64,000 nt of DNA, from NCBI GenBank assembly GCA_001695595.3, contig MBPM02000013.1:806001-870000 (forward strand), in the 5' to 3' direction. The translations under genes and the position numbers were made by a program. Below the pieces are notes generated by a model that saw only the letters and a list, made by a program, of their open reading frames with translations, did not search any database and was not told the DNA's origin. Numbering within the stretch: the stretch's first letter is position 1; each line of letters opens with the position of its first letter. The DNA comes from Plasmopara viticola (Eukaryota; Oomycota; Peronosporomycetes; Peronosporales; Peronosporaceae). This document shows, one piece after another, positions 42,721 through 55,719 of this stretch.

Positions 42721-45700
42721 ACGTCGGGGGTCAATCTTGGCTTCACATGCTATGTCGAGAATGTCTCAAAGTTCAAGAGGGTCAAAAGGCTGACGTTCCA
42801 CCATGAGATCATGAGAATCACATTGAAAAATGGTACCCCAAAGCCGACGATGGGTGGACAGTACTGTGGTGGGATCTTTAGACAATTTAAGCCGTGTTAA
42901 GTTAATAATCGACGTGAAAAGCTTTAAATGTGGCGCGATAGGAAACCAAAAAAAAGTCTTGAAAATTGCACACCGGACATGACCTTTATGTCAACTGAGA
43001 AATACAATAACGGCCACATATTTTGTCACATGTTTAGCTGACGCCGGTTGTAATCAATATGGCTCAACGGAAAAGTGTTTTTCGATTTCGAGATGCTGAA
43101 TGGCGGTTCCGTTGCCTAGCGGCTCTCAATCCTTTACGCTGTACCTTTTGGCGGTGATGTCTGCGATCCCGTCGTTTATGCTATCCAAAAATAGAATCCT
43201 GGATATCAGCTTGAGTCGAGGGACTCTTCAGGACTCCAAGACGGCGAAAAAAATGATATAGGAAAAGGTAGTACTAAAGTAGTCAGAGCGGACGTCAGAA
43301 AGTAAGCAAGTCTGAATGAAACGATGCAGCGGAAGAAACTGAGCTATGATCGAGACATTATTAAAGCTTCCTCTTTTTTTCATTAAATGTCCAGTCGAGC
43401 GGATAAAGTTGTCGTAAACGTCAACACAAGCAAGACAATAGTTACTTCAGCGCCCGCATTTTCACTCTATCCAGGTGATAAGGCGCAGAAATTATACAAA
43501 AACTCAGCGCAGCCACAAACATAAAAAAAATATCAGGTGCAACTTGGTCCAGATTGGGATCCATAGTCACATAAGAATAAGCGAAGACCAAGTGCATAAC
43601 AAAATAATGTTAATGTTCGGGAAAAACCGAGAAAAAAGCAGGTCGGCTGGTGGATTAGATCAGACCGTAAATCACGTGAAAAGAAAAGTTACAGATATTA
43701 TTCGAATGACGACCACGGCCAAATATCAAAACATAATAAAGGCGAGCGAGTAGCAAGCGTCATTTTGTCGCGAATGTTGCGAAAAGGGTGTGCTCTTTTT
43801 AAAAGTAGAGCTACATCATCACGGGCCCAATACTCAGTTGAGGGTGATAGAGACCAGAAGAAACGTGTATACGTTTGTAAAGGAGCATTTGCATCACCCA
43901 TCCATCCACAGACGACATTAATAAAAACACACTATGCATAACCAGAATCGTCTCAATCAACCATAATTGTCTTACAGAACATAGAAAACTCATTATTCAG
44001 CATGACGAGGAGAATCTCATAAGGCATCAGCAGGACATCTTAATAGAAAATCATTCAAACTTAAGAAAAAAATACCACAGTAGAATTTGATAAAAGTGTT
44101 TGTACTAAATGGTATCACGAATGCAACAGAGCTTGGAAAACGGCGGTACTACGAAAAGCACAAAGAAAAAGCCCTGCAAGATCAAAGATGATATGATCAA
44201 GCACATAGTGAAGACATAAAAGAAGAGAAAAGGGCTAGTAAGCTAGAAGAATACAACACTATTCGATATGAATGAAATATTTGTTTTGCTTGCAAACAAC
44301 ATCAATCCCAAAATATACGAGCTTTTCAATTAATCTAGAGGAGGTTAAAATAAGCGTAGCTCACTTATTATGTTTGCTGCGGCTAACAACTTTAATGTTG
44401 ACTGTAAATTGACAACCGCTTTACCAAAGAATAATTAAGCAAACCATCAAGGAGTATTAAATGACTTTGTAAGGCTAAGCTATACAATGACACAGCTGCT
44501 CACAAAGCTTTTAAGGCCAACACATTGCGTTAAACCATTTGGATTGTTTTCAAAAATATTTTGTGGCTGCAGCTGATAAAAAACTCCTACTTTACTTGCA
44601 GGATTCGTATGGTTCAACAATGAGAGCATACTATTTGCAATATCGCCTAATCAACATTAATAATCTATTTATTTTCGAAGAGAATCGATATAATTTGGAG
44701 CTGATGTAAGTTTGGACAATCTACCATCAACAACTTATGAAGTGGAATTATTGAAGAATTTAAGTCGTTCGCGTTCTGGAAAAAGGAGCTTCTTCCGGTG
44801 TTTAACAAAGGCACAATACAATCTTGATGAAAAATTAGGTCTATCAAGTTTAACGTGAAAATTAGGTATGCAGTCTGGTCAAACAAAATGTATTTGACCC
44901 AAAAATTATTCAGGTAGTGCTGCTATAGATTATCCTATTTTTTTTCTCTACTCAAAGCAGGGGTTGATCCGAAATTTGTATAGCAGATAATACAAATAAT
45001 GTTAAATGAGGTGCTACTGTTGATTGTTTCTAAGAGGCAGCAAACGCTTTCAACATTTACATTTTAGTGAAATATTACTGCTTGTAAAAGAAAACAGATC
45101 GTGCACATGAAATTAATTTTTTCCTGGAATTAGATGCGAAGATGTAATTGAACTAGGCTCTGTTTGTGAGCATGTCTTCGCTATTGAACTAATTTAAATA
45201 ATTAAAACAGCTCTTGCTTCTTCTGAGTTAGTAGATAGAAATAATCGAACTGATTTTATAGTTAAAGTGGACGCGTAGCTTTTAACTTAGAACGCATCAG
45301 GTATCTTGACATTTATAAGGTAATCAGCTACTTCCACCATCATCGTAGCACGCATTGCATTTGGAAACAATTACTCAGCAAAACATGCCTTATTCACCTC
45401 AAAACAGGGGGTCAGATCATCAAAAGAGGATGATTTTGGTGATGTTGACGTTACAGAAATGGACGCAAAACGAGATAGAATAACTGAAGTTAGGAAACGC
45501 TCCACTCTAGAAGTTTGATACGAAGGTAAATATATCGTCGAAGTAACAAAGGACAATGTGGTCTATTTCAATTTGAAACACACGTCGAAGACCATGTTCA
45601 TGTACCGCATGGTGTTTCTATTTATCAACAATGCAATTATTGAGTTTGTCATTTTACAGTTTAGTGAAGTCAAAAACATAAAAAGAAAATCACTGTGCAA

Positions 45701-48134
45701 GCAACTTACATTTAGCACTACCCTACCATAGCTGTAATCTACTTTTTGCACCCAACGCAGGAATTGATTCACGATTCTCTTCAAACACTTTTCTTACAAT
45801 TCTCGAGGTACAAAAATGTTTGATCAATGTACTAAATTTAAACAAGCAAGTGGCATCTTCAAAAGACATGAGCTTGTTGTCAAAGCCGCTATAAATTTTC
45901 CTTTCATGTGGACTTAGTAAAGTGCCCAAATTGTTTAAAGATTCATTAAGTCCTGTGTCACTTGAAAAAGCATGCTTTCCATTTCATTTGGTGAACAAAA
46001 TTAACTTTCAATTTCAATGGTCGCCTGAGTATCTAGACTCTTATAAATATGAAGACACTTTGATCACTAGTGCGTCAAAAAATAGAGCAAATAAGGAAGA
46101 AAAATTGACTGTAAGGTGTGCATTGCTCATCATCGTAGTTAGGATGTAGATCTTTTTAAAGTGTGCATTAAAGACTATGCAAGAAATGATCGACGTAGGT
46201 CGTTAATTGAGTTTCTCATCTTTATCACTCGCGTATCAGCACAGCGAATATCGTTTTGACAAGGTAGTTTTGACAATTGCTCAAATATATACGTATTTCT
46301 TTGATTTCTACGAGAAGCTGTTGTTATTGGTCGTGCTTTGACAAGAGACAATCAAAACAATATACAGAACATAAGCCTGCTAATTTTGGTGCTGTCAATC
46401 TCATTCCACCAGCTATGGTGAAGTCTTGAAGGACAAGAAAGCTGATTAAAATATTATTTTCTTTGATGCAAACTACTATACTACCTTGCTCGTGTTTGAC
46501 TTGATTCTAATAGTGAAAGCGACACTTACCATTTCTGAGTTGTAACGACAACGGTAGTTGGAACTTCACTTAGACAGGGCGGAAGAAGCGTCACTTGCAT
46601 CACATATTCATTAATGGTGACAGATTTCTGTCCGACATATGACGTCAGCTAGAAGCAAGATGCAGAAGAGTTGAGTGACGTTAAAATGGCCATCTCAGAG
46701 ATCAATAAGGATTCAGAAGAAAAAAAATAGTTGATTATATCGGATGGATTGGTGGAGGGTCCAGACGAGGCAGCTGATATAAAATCCTCGGATAAGGAGA
46801 TTCGCTCAATATCTCCTTGGTAGCTAATTTAGCCTTCATTTGCACAGCCACTTTCTCTTGGCTGTTAAGAAATGGCGGTGTTGTTACTTGAATAAAACGT
46901 GCAACTTTGAGGCAGACTCAAAAAGTGCAATGTTCTATTTTGCTGTCATTAGACAACGAAAAGCTCTAAAGTGGGAAATCTGGGGTTGGGACTGACACAG
47001 CTGGCGCTTGATCTTGTTCAAACTATACTGTACGCTCTAGCAAGGGAAGATCGTTCCGCACCCCATCAAGATAATAACGGTATCCGTTGCTTCAAAAGAG
47101 GGATGGACCAGATCGACATAGTAGCAAGAATCATACTTCGAAAATGTTTTGAGTACTGAACTTACTTAACTTACTTATATGCAGTCCCATAAGTAATGCA
47201 CGTGAACCGATTTCCTGCATCTCATGATGACCTCAACATATTGAATAGGACGAGCCTGGTGAGCGTCTTCTCAAATTTGAGGCTGATCGTCTTTCGCAAG
47301 CTCACCAAGCAGCTTAGCGAGATGCAAACGCTTAATAGTTTGTAAAGTAAGCAGCTCGCATGCGATGTAACTCTGCTACACTAGCTGTTTATGGCGCCAG
47401 CTATAGCGCATTAAGCCACAAAGCGTCAGAGCGTTATATAGTGGTTCAGACTCGCTAATGATTCCAACAAGAGAATCCGGATCGGCGAGATGTTGGACGT
47501 GACATCATCTTGGTATTGAATACTTTGCAACAAATGAATTTCAATGCGGATGAGTGTCTGCGGTAAAAGATACAGACGTGGCTCTAGGAAGTGTTACCGC
47601 GCAAAACAAAAGAGAGTCTCCACTGTTGTGTACGGCAAAATGTCCCTAAGTACATTGCCTAATAATCTACTTAGAGTTGCACGAGTTGCAAACCCCTTAT
47701 ATGAGATTCTAACGGTCTCATCACCAGATTACTATAAGCAGTAGGTATCAGTTAAAAGCAAGAGAGTAAATAAGTCGAGGCATGATAGGAACTTGAGTAT
47801 TTATGGCGGAAGCAATAAAGACTTGCCAATGAAGACGAGTAGATTGGCGAGCTACGAAGAAAACGAAGGCAGGGAGCGGCAAGGCGACTGCAACGGGGAC
47901 GACATCAAAGAGCGACAAGTGAACAAAAGGGGCCTGTGCGGGTGCGGTGTAGCATGTGTGGCCTTTTTTCTGGTCAAGTGCGCAAATCGGGAAGTGGATT
48001 CCTAATTACCAGTATAGTCTTTAAGGCAAATATTTTTGAAATCCCTAAGAAATAGTAGCCATCACTACTATAAATATTTTGCCTCATGCGGCGCCTGTTC
48101 GTATGGAAGTGTTTGCCAGATTTCAAGATACTTC
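42721..48134. other. AT-rich gene-free stretch
   Basis: More than 5 kb of AT-rich sequence with scattered short frames, none recognisable. No RNA gene or clear repeat seen. Probably old repeat debris, by analogy with the LINE fragment just before it. Confidence 0.55.
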
Positions 48135-48533
48135 ATGATCCGGCTCACCCGCAAGCAGCGGGTGTATCACAAGGTCGTTCGTCCGTGTCATTGCCACAAA
48201 ATCGGGCTTGCGCTTTTCTTGTGTCTTTCTGGCTGCATTCTGGTGTTTGATGTATGCTTTGTCGACGGAAAAAAAGTGCTTCTTCCATCGCTGCAGTTTT
48301 TGCTTTCGTATCCGGCTCGCTTCGTTGCATTTTACGAGTCTAAATTTATGGCATTAGCGACTCAAATTAACAATGCTATTGAGAGATTAAACATTTTGGA
48401 ACAAGTGAATGCTGCATGGAATTTTACTGTGGCATTAATTACGTTGGTATGTGTGCACCAGATAGCTGAGACGATCAGATTGTCCGTGGTGAGTCGTCTA
48501 AGGGCTAAAGCAGCCTTAAATCTGGACATATAA
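48135..48533 (+). CDS. Small two-segment membrane protein, 132 aa, unknown
   Basis: ATG at 48135 gives MIRLTRKQRVYHK, a basic start, then a hydrophobic segment (about 20-42, IGLALFLCLSGCILVFDVCFV) and a second one (about 96-116, FTVALITLVCVHQI), followed by a basic C-terminus. I do not recognise it. The GC content and codon pattern near the start differ from the AT-rich flanks, which supports a gene. It is unusual for a small gene in this desert to stand next to another one; the neighbour on the opposite strand is the coiled-coil gene, tail to tail. The frame also opens earlier (48036), so the start is not certain. Confidence 0.5.
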   Translation: MIRLTRKQRVYHKVVRPCHCHKIGLALFLCLSGCILVFDVCFVDGKKVLLPSLQFLLSYPARFVAFYESKFMALATQINNAIERLNILEQVNAAWNFTVALITLVCVHQIAETIRLSVVSRLRAKAALNLDI

Positions 48534-48682
48534 CGATCATAAATTGACAAACTGGGCAAAATTAACGCTCACTACGACTGTATAGCAAGAAACAAGTACA
48601 GTATACGAAACTATGGATATTGTAAGCTACGCAGACTCTATATAAACTGCACAGCAACTAATATTTACCAGCCAATACTATA

Positions 48683-50005
48683 CTACACATTCTTTGAAGC
48701 GCTGAATCGCAATGCTAAGCGTGTGCGTAAAGGGGATGGTTTTTGTGAGTTGCTTCTTTCCTTAAAAAAAAATAAAATGAAAAGGATAAGATACACGTAA
48801 TCGAAAAGTGTCAGCTTCCCTCGATTAACACGCAGTAACGCTTACCTTTTCATCGAGCAAAGCCTTCGCTTTGAGTGGACTATTCTCCATGGCAACATCA
48901 ACTGTAGTTTTTGGCCGCTTCATCGCCTGCTCCACCTAGCACCACCGTATCAAATACATTTGTACCATCACGTCAGTACTGGCTCACTGCCTAATACTAA
49001 ACACTACGTCCGTACAATGTTAATCGTCTCAGTCGTTTGACTCATGGCTTGCGATAGCTTAGCGCTTGTTACTGCAATTGAGGAGGCCGTCTACAACACC
49101 ACTTTAGTTAACAGCCAACAAGCTTTGATTTGTCATGATAATTGATAAGCAACAAACCTTTACGTAGGCCGCCTTAAGCACTTCTACCTGCTCTTCTGTC
49201 AGCTCAGCTCTTATATCCGACGTCAGCTTTGGCTCCCTACAATAATAGCACCCACTTAAGTCTTCCTTGGTAATCTAAAGCTCGTCAAATGATTGTCGCA
49301 CACAACAAGCACATCAACGTGGCGCTTGCGAGCTTTTGCCAGCTCTCGACGGGCGTTAGCTGCTGCCATCCTCGGTACCTGTAGCAATCGTATTTCCGAC
49401 TTTAAGCCCAAGTGCATAAACTTTTCTATCATCTCGTACACGTTCTCGAAGCTTCTTTACAGCTGCTTCCTTCTCTTTGAGCCTTGCCTCCAGCTCCTTG
49501 AGTTTGGCCACCGTCTTTTTGTCCACAGGAGCCACCTCCTCTGCAAGCCACAAAGCCATCAGCAACTACTAAATTGCCGTCGCTATACGTCAAAATTCGT
49601 CCACGTGCCCTTATCGTTTGGATTGTACTTCCTTAATGCGGCTGCGAACACAGTTGCGCACAGATCATTTACGTGAGCCCGAAAAATCTGCTGTTGGGCG
49701 GCGGAAACCGAGCCACACTCCTTTAGCGCTGCTGCATTCATCTTCTCACTGCATATGCGCTGTGCCTCCTTGATCTCTAGATATGAATAGCGCGGTGCTC
49801 TTTGCTCGTCAGAAGACACAACCTCCAACCTTTTCGTCCCCTCCGATGTTTTCGTCCCCTCCGATGTATTCGTCCCCTCCGATATTTTCGTCCCCTCCGA
49901 TGTTTTCGTCACCTCCGATTTTTTCGTCACCTCCGATGTTTTCGTCACCTCCGATGTTTTCGTCACCTCCGATGTTTTCGTCGCCTCTGGTGCTTCGGCT
50001 GTCAT
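48683..50005 (-). CDS. Coiled-coil protein with N-terminal hexapeptide repeat, 279 aa, six exons
   Basis: A six-exon model on the minus strand: 50005-49589, 49538-49440, 49378-49302, 49236-49158, 48935-48846, 48760-48683. Donors are GTATAG, GTACGA, GTGCGA, GTTTGT and GTAAGC. The first acceptor (CAGAG) and the last (TTAAG) are weak, so those two junctions are provisional. The N-terminus is a low-complexity run of a TKTSEV-type hexapeptide, about nine copies. Then comes a compact helical segment (YLEIKEAQRICSEKM, ALRKYN), followed by a coiled coil (VAKLKELEARLKEKEAAV). A later LTSDIRAELTEEQVEVLKAAYVK segment is well conserved in character. Function is not recognisable; kinetochore MIND-complex subunits have a similar helix-then-coiled-coil build, which is only a suggestion. 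It is isolated in a repeat-rich stretch. Confidence 0.6.
49831..49989. repeat. 18-bp minisatellite, about nine copies
   Basis: On the plus strand the unit is TTTTCGTCACCTCCGATG or a close variant (CACC/CCCC), repeated about nine times in tandem. On the minus strand each unit encodes six residues, T-K-T-S-E-V/G, so length changes keep the coiled-coil gene's frame. Variants in the copies cluster: GAG-type copies at one side and GTG-type at the other. Confidence 0.9.
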
Positions 50006-50629
50006 ACTTGAACTATAAAATGGGAAGGCTAGCTTGTTACCTCCATAAATTAGTATCAAGGTCGAGAGGTCGGTACAATGTATCATGACAATAAGATCCA
50101 AAGAAGCTACCTCACCAATTTCGACACCAAGTGGGCAGTCCACGGCAATTTTCTAATTCGGTTGCCAAAGCCGGTTCCATTTTCGAGAATAAATAAATCT
50201 CTTCTTGTGGCGAAGGCACACATCAAGAAGACTTAAGGCTTTCCGATGTGCGACAATGAAGTATATAATATATTGTACACTATATACTATATATTATATA
50301 CTATATACTCAATGTTTTAGTGTGTAGAATATTAAATATTTATACTTTGCACAGTGTCTTACACTGAGGAGGAAGATTAGAGATCCTCCGGGGGGGGGGT
50401 TATCAAACATTAACTTAAACTGCTCTCAAAGAATTGACGTGTGCAATAGTTTGCAGATTAGCACCTGAAGTTAAAAATTACTGCATCCTATGTTGGCCGA
50501 CCTTTAATTTATATACACTATAATTTAGTCTGGAAATTAGGCAGGGACCAAAATCAATCCGGTATTCTTCACAATACCTCAAATGCTGATAGGTTACATG
50601 CCGGATCGTTAATCAGAAGCCATCATTCC
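50006..50629. other. AT-rich spacer with palindromic run and G tract
   Basis: Contains an alternating TA-rich run (about 50259-50310) able to fold on itself, and a run of ten Gs at 50390-50399. No gene recognised. Confidence 0.6.
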
Positions 50630-51367
50630 TTAAGGCTCTTTTTGACGTAAAGCCCAGCTAAGACCACAAGATCTTGAGTGTACGCAACGGCCCGCTACAG
50701 CCTTCCATACATTTTTTTTTGATTTCATACAGTAGGAGAGGAAAAGCGTTATACACCATTCTTGACGCGTATAAATGCAGAGAGTGAATAGACCTCCCAC
50801 AAACGGCAAGTGCGTCGATAAATGCGCAAAGTCAGCATGGCACATTATCACCAAGCAGATAGCAAGGAGAACTGCCGGTCGACCAGTGCAGTTTTTAGCT
50901 ACCAAAACAACTTTGGAGAAGGTTGCTTCGGCTTTCACAGATGTTGCGCCGATATTGGCCTTTGCACCTAACCTTGGGTCTAGAAAAGCATCAGAGACTG
51001 CACATATGCCGCCGGCGGTGTTCAGGCAAGAAGAAATCTCAAAGAGTCTTTTTACTCCACCGCGTCGAAAAATGCGCGAGTATTGCTGGGACTCACCCGT
51101 TGGTCCGTAGCCACCTCGATAGAAAAGTATGACGAGGAGCATCACGTGCTTTCTGAACATAATTCGTTTAGCTCCTCGGTCCCTAGGACCAAGAAGAAGT
51201 GCGACAACTTTGTTAAGACAGTCCAAAAGTTGCTGGTCTTGATGTCAGACTCGCTGGAGAAACAAAATCAATCTTTCAAACTAAGAATGACCATGGTTGT
51301 GCCTATGATGCCTTTGATGATGAGACCAACAAAATCAAGAGCCGAAAACAATGAGGATAAAATTTAA
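50630..51367. other. Region of overlapping open frames, unrecognised
   Basis: Two long frames overlap here on opposite strands: minus 50630-51160 (ATG at 51160, 176 aa) and plus 50775-51110 (112 aa), and a further plus frame runs 51083-51367. Their length is unusual for this AT-rich stretch. None shows a domain that I know. The plus frames could be two exons of one gene; I cannot prove it. Treat as a possible decayed or lineage-specific gene. Confidence 0.3.
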
Positions 51368-54300
51368 AGCACAATCTTTGTTTATTGTTAGGTGAGTCCA
51401 CTGGTCGAAGTTGCGAATGCTGTGAGCGAGGCATTCCGTGACTTGTCTATTGTCCAGTACCGACGGGAATCGCCTCTTTTCAACTAACTCCTTAGACAGC
51501 AGGCAAGAGACCAGCCTTGACGTTACGACTGCTTGGCCAATACAGACCATTATATCAAGCTTTATGCTAATTAAATTTGCGGGAGGGCTGTCTGGAGATT
51601 ACCTCTTGTGGGACATATATGAGCGAAGCTTGAAATTTTAGTCTTCCAACGCGCCATTACGGTGGCTTTGCGCGTGCTTTTTTGTTGCATCCCCACTCAT
51701 GATATTATTTGGTGTTGCGGAAAGTTTGAGAGCGAGATTGCCTGCATACAACCTAGGATTCTGTCATCGGCACGGCTTATTTAAAATACCCATTTCGATG
51801 TTAGGTGAGCGTTTAGAGTTATACGACTCAAACATGATTTCCTTTGGCGAAGCACTTTACATGTGTGAGATACAACTGCAGTTTGCTCACTAAGCCAGGC
51901 GCTGAATACCTGCATATTTGGCGCGAGTAAATGAGCCAATCCTACTTAAATCTAACACGTAGCCAAAACACCACAGTTCGAAAACAAAGCGCTCGTCTTT
52001 TCCAATTTCAAATCGCAGTAGTCTGTCGAAGCGAATGGCTTCCGTGAATATTGCAAAGTGGGACAACCAGGCTGCTTTACAAAAATTTATTACATTTTGT
52101 GGGGTGCCCTGCTTCACAACGCCTTCCTCCTTTTATAGCCTCTAAAAGGTCACATGAGATCCGAAAAGCATGCTTCGATCTGTCCTTATGAAAAGGGGTA
52201 GCTCCTGTGCGACCGTGTATACGCGCTGCAGGTTAATCACGAAATCGACTGATGGTAAGCCGTGGCTTTTTTTGGACGATCCCGATGAAGATTGGTTCCT
52301 TTAGCCATGAGTCTTATAAACTTCAAAGTCGGATCGCAAGACCTCCACCTGCGTCATGAAGCCTTTGGTCTCGAAGTGAGGTCCAAACTTGGTCTGCCGC
52401 TCAAAGTGCACAGCCTCATATGTACACAGCCCCTCGGCCTCAACGCCAAAAAGGTGGAGCTACGCACTGTCAGTTGCCGTGTGGCCACACATTTTTCTCT
52501 CACCAGCTAAATTACGCTAAGCCGACTTATTCTGAATTCAGAACCCTCCTCTTAAGTGCAAGACCCGAGACCAGGTGTTTCGAGCACTCCAGATTTTTCA
52601 GACTAACGGAGCTCGTGGCTGCTTAACCTTAGCTTGTTTATATAGTAGGATATAAAACCTCTAATTATGTGACCCGCAATTTCGGGAATCGCCCCGAGCA
52701 TAGCAGCTTGTCAACCACATGTGTGGCACTTACTGCAGTGTGTGTCTTCTAGAATAGGATTGACTTCTTGGCCTGAATATCTGTCTGCGAGTGGCCAAAT
52801 ATTGACACCAGCATATGCATTACTGATATACAAAACCGGATTTACTGAGAGCAGTATTAAGCCACGGGTCTTATTCCAACACTATCGTATCCGAAAGCCA
52901 CGAGTCGCCGTGTTTATAGGCCTCCTAACTATTTTTTCCTCGGTTATACTGACAAAAAGAGAAGCCTAATTCAGCAAATCAATTGAGCTTCACCATACCT
53001 GACATACAGTAAGCCGAGATAAAGACGAGTTTATCGAGGTTCATCAGTCTGCCGGTACTGGAGTCATTGTATAAGTCACGAGCTTGCCATGTAGACAATT
53101 TCACGAGCCCTTACATATTCGGTCACCTCCGCGTTCGTGTGGGACTGCCAAAATGTTGTGAGAGCTAAATTACGAACTGTTCTGGCCTTAATGTATGCAA
53201 TTTGGGTAGTAGTGTACCTCCGAAAGTATATCGTACCTCAGGTTTGTTAAAACAGCAATTTAAAGTGGTTTTGCCGTACTTGCCCTATAGTGCAGTATGT
53301 TGCTTACCCGCTTAGATTTATGCAACTGCGTACAAACAGATACGTCAGGCATAATGTCCTGACGAATTCGTCCGTCGATAGAGGCCATACTATTGTGTGC
53401 CATGCCGCCAGAAACTCTAACGGTGGCTTATCTAAGTCCTCACAGTGAATACTCCCGAATGCAAAAGCTAACAAATCATACAATTTAGAAAAAGTTCTTT
53501 GTAACTTTAAAGTTCAAAAGCGTGCACAGGGGTCGCTGTTATTGGCTACATTAAGGCTAGCAAAGATCGGCTTTAACCAACCGATCGAAGTCGTAGTGTT
53601 ACAATGTACCTAAACCTCGTAAAAGCTATTGCACCGCGCTGCACCACAGTCATTCGGACCCTTTGCTCCTCAATACCCGCACCATTTTTTGCGTAAACGA
53701 CCTAGAGATTCTCAAAGAGCACTTTGGCCTAATCTGAGTTAGCATTAGTGCTATGAAACCTTCTATAGCTAGCGACAATTCGATTCATAAAAAAGTAATA
53801 ATTCTGTCAAGCGATCCAACTTGGCTAACGCGGTTAAAGGTACTAAATCTACTGAGCCTCGGGAAGCGTATAGGTACAGAGTTTGAGATTAATTTAAGAG
53901 CTGGAAATATCTCACAAGAGGTGTTTCCAAACTAAAACTGCTATTGACAGTACAGATAACCCTTTATTACCGATAAAGACGTCTTGGATCAGAGCGTACG
54001 TTACTTCGTCGCTCAGCAAAACAAACGATTCGGTATATGACTCTTTTAAGCAATGCTCAACTTCGATGTTCAGAGACCCAATATCAGTTATCACAAGAGT
54101 AAAGCACCAGGATATGACTTCCATGAGAGCAGCGGAAAATCGTTGATCCTTTTTCGCTGAATAGGCAAACACTAGCATCTGTGTCCAAAGACAGGCAAAA
54201 AATGGCGACTAAGTCATGATTAGTACAATCTAAACACCTGCACATATGTGTAATCCACGAAAGAGTGAGCTGCTTAGCAACATGTCCGAATGCGCATAGG

Positions 54301-55297
54301 GCAGTCACCACATTAGACACCTCTGTTTGAGCACCAGACGTCGTGACCGCATCAAATCGTCGATTGCTTAGACTTAAAGAGATGAACTTCTGGTGCCAGA
54401 ACCTTGATGTATGAAAAAGCCACAGCGTATTTTTTGCCGAATGTGAGAGCAAGAGTCTCTTTAGTCAAAGAGAGTTTGGCTAAGGTGAGATAGTTCCTAG
54501 TCAAATCTTTGCGCATGACGATGACAATGACGAATACATTCGCTGCCATGTGTAATTGCTTCGTGAAGATGTACACACCATAATGCCAGGCCTTTAAATG
54601 TATTTGCGCATCAAAAACTTGCCTTGATGGAGTTTGACGCGGCTCTATTACGCCTGAAAGCAAGTCGAAGGTCACAATGAGTTGCATTCAAAACTCTCGG
54701 ATCTACGATAATCTTGCGAAGATTCTGCTTTTTGTTATGTAGAACTTCCGGGATGCCACTTTTTTTTCGTCGTCAGCGTCTCAGTAAATTAAGAGATGAC
54801 GGTGATATTGATCTTTTGAGGCCACCAAATGAGCCAAATTTGGTGACGAAATACGCGAGCGCATACATCTTTACAATACGAACGCGAGGAATTAAATAGT
54901 CTCTAATTCGCTTTGGCGAAAAAAAGCTCTATGAACTCTTGGGTTTCTTTGTGTTGTTGTCCGGCAGTGTCAAACTCAGCATCATCGCGATAATAACTTC
55001 TCAAAACAAGTACGAGGGGCTTCTCACTCTATTCATAAGAGTATGGAGAAACTGTGTGGTGCAGGATAATCTCTGGTGCTTCATAAAAGCGTTTGGACTA
55101 TTCTGAAATCAGTTATATGAAGAACAAATACGGACTAGGAGTGTCCGTCAATTGACACAAATTATCAGGCAGCATCACAGGTCCTGGTAATCGGGACCTC
55201 CTTTTAATCCCTTGGCAAATAGAAAATCATCAATAAATTATGACCGGAATTTATAGATTGGCCTTTGACAGACACCTCAATAAGCTCTGAGTTAAGA
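51368..55297. other. Gene-free AT-rich stretch
   Basis: Short frames only. A run of minus-strand frames at 53912-54687 in shifting frames could be a decayed gene, but no domain is recognisable. No RNA gene seen. Confidence 0.45.
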
Positions 55298-55353
55298 TTG
55301 GCTATTTGTGGTTTTTAGGTTGGCTATTTGTGGTTTTTAGGTTGGCTATTTGT
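55298..55353. repeat. 22-bp tandem repeat
   Basis: The unit TTGGCTATTTGTGGTTTTTAGG starts at 55298 and 55320, then a partial copy at 55342-55353. About 2.5 copies. Confidence 0.9.
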
Positions 55354-55719
55354 AAGCCAGTAAGAATATGTTTGCCGGAAAAATCCAGATCGTGTGATGA
55401 GTCTTAAATGTAAAGATTGTGCTTATGTATGAAGGAAGGTTCTCTACAAATTATCATACCTTCCTGTACGCCTCCTTTGTGCAAGATGATTCGGACCCCA
55501 TCACACCTGTTAACAATTGCAGTCAATCCTACACCTACGTAAATAATCGCTATTTTAAACCCTCGCAATGGTTCCGGTATGATTCAAGCGTCTTAATGCA
55601 TCCTTTAAAAGCGCGGTCTGCGCTTCAGAAAAATGCAAGATCTTTCTTCTTAATCAAGGTATAGGTACGGCCGCAATATGAATTATGTTCACTGACAATT
55701 AATCTACTTTGCGTTTGCA

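Noticed and set aside
53912..54687. Possible decayed gene in minus-strand frames
   Set aside because: Three consecutive frames look protein-like but contain no domain that I recognise, so I cannot separate them from chance.
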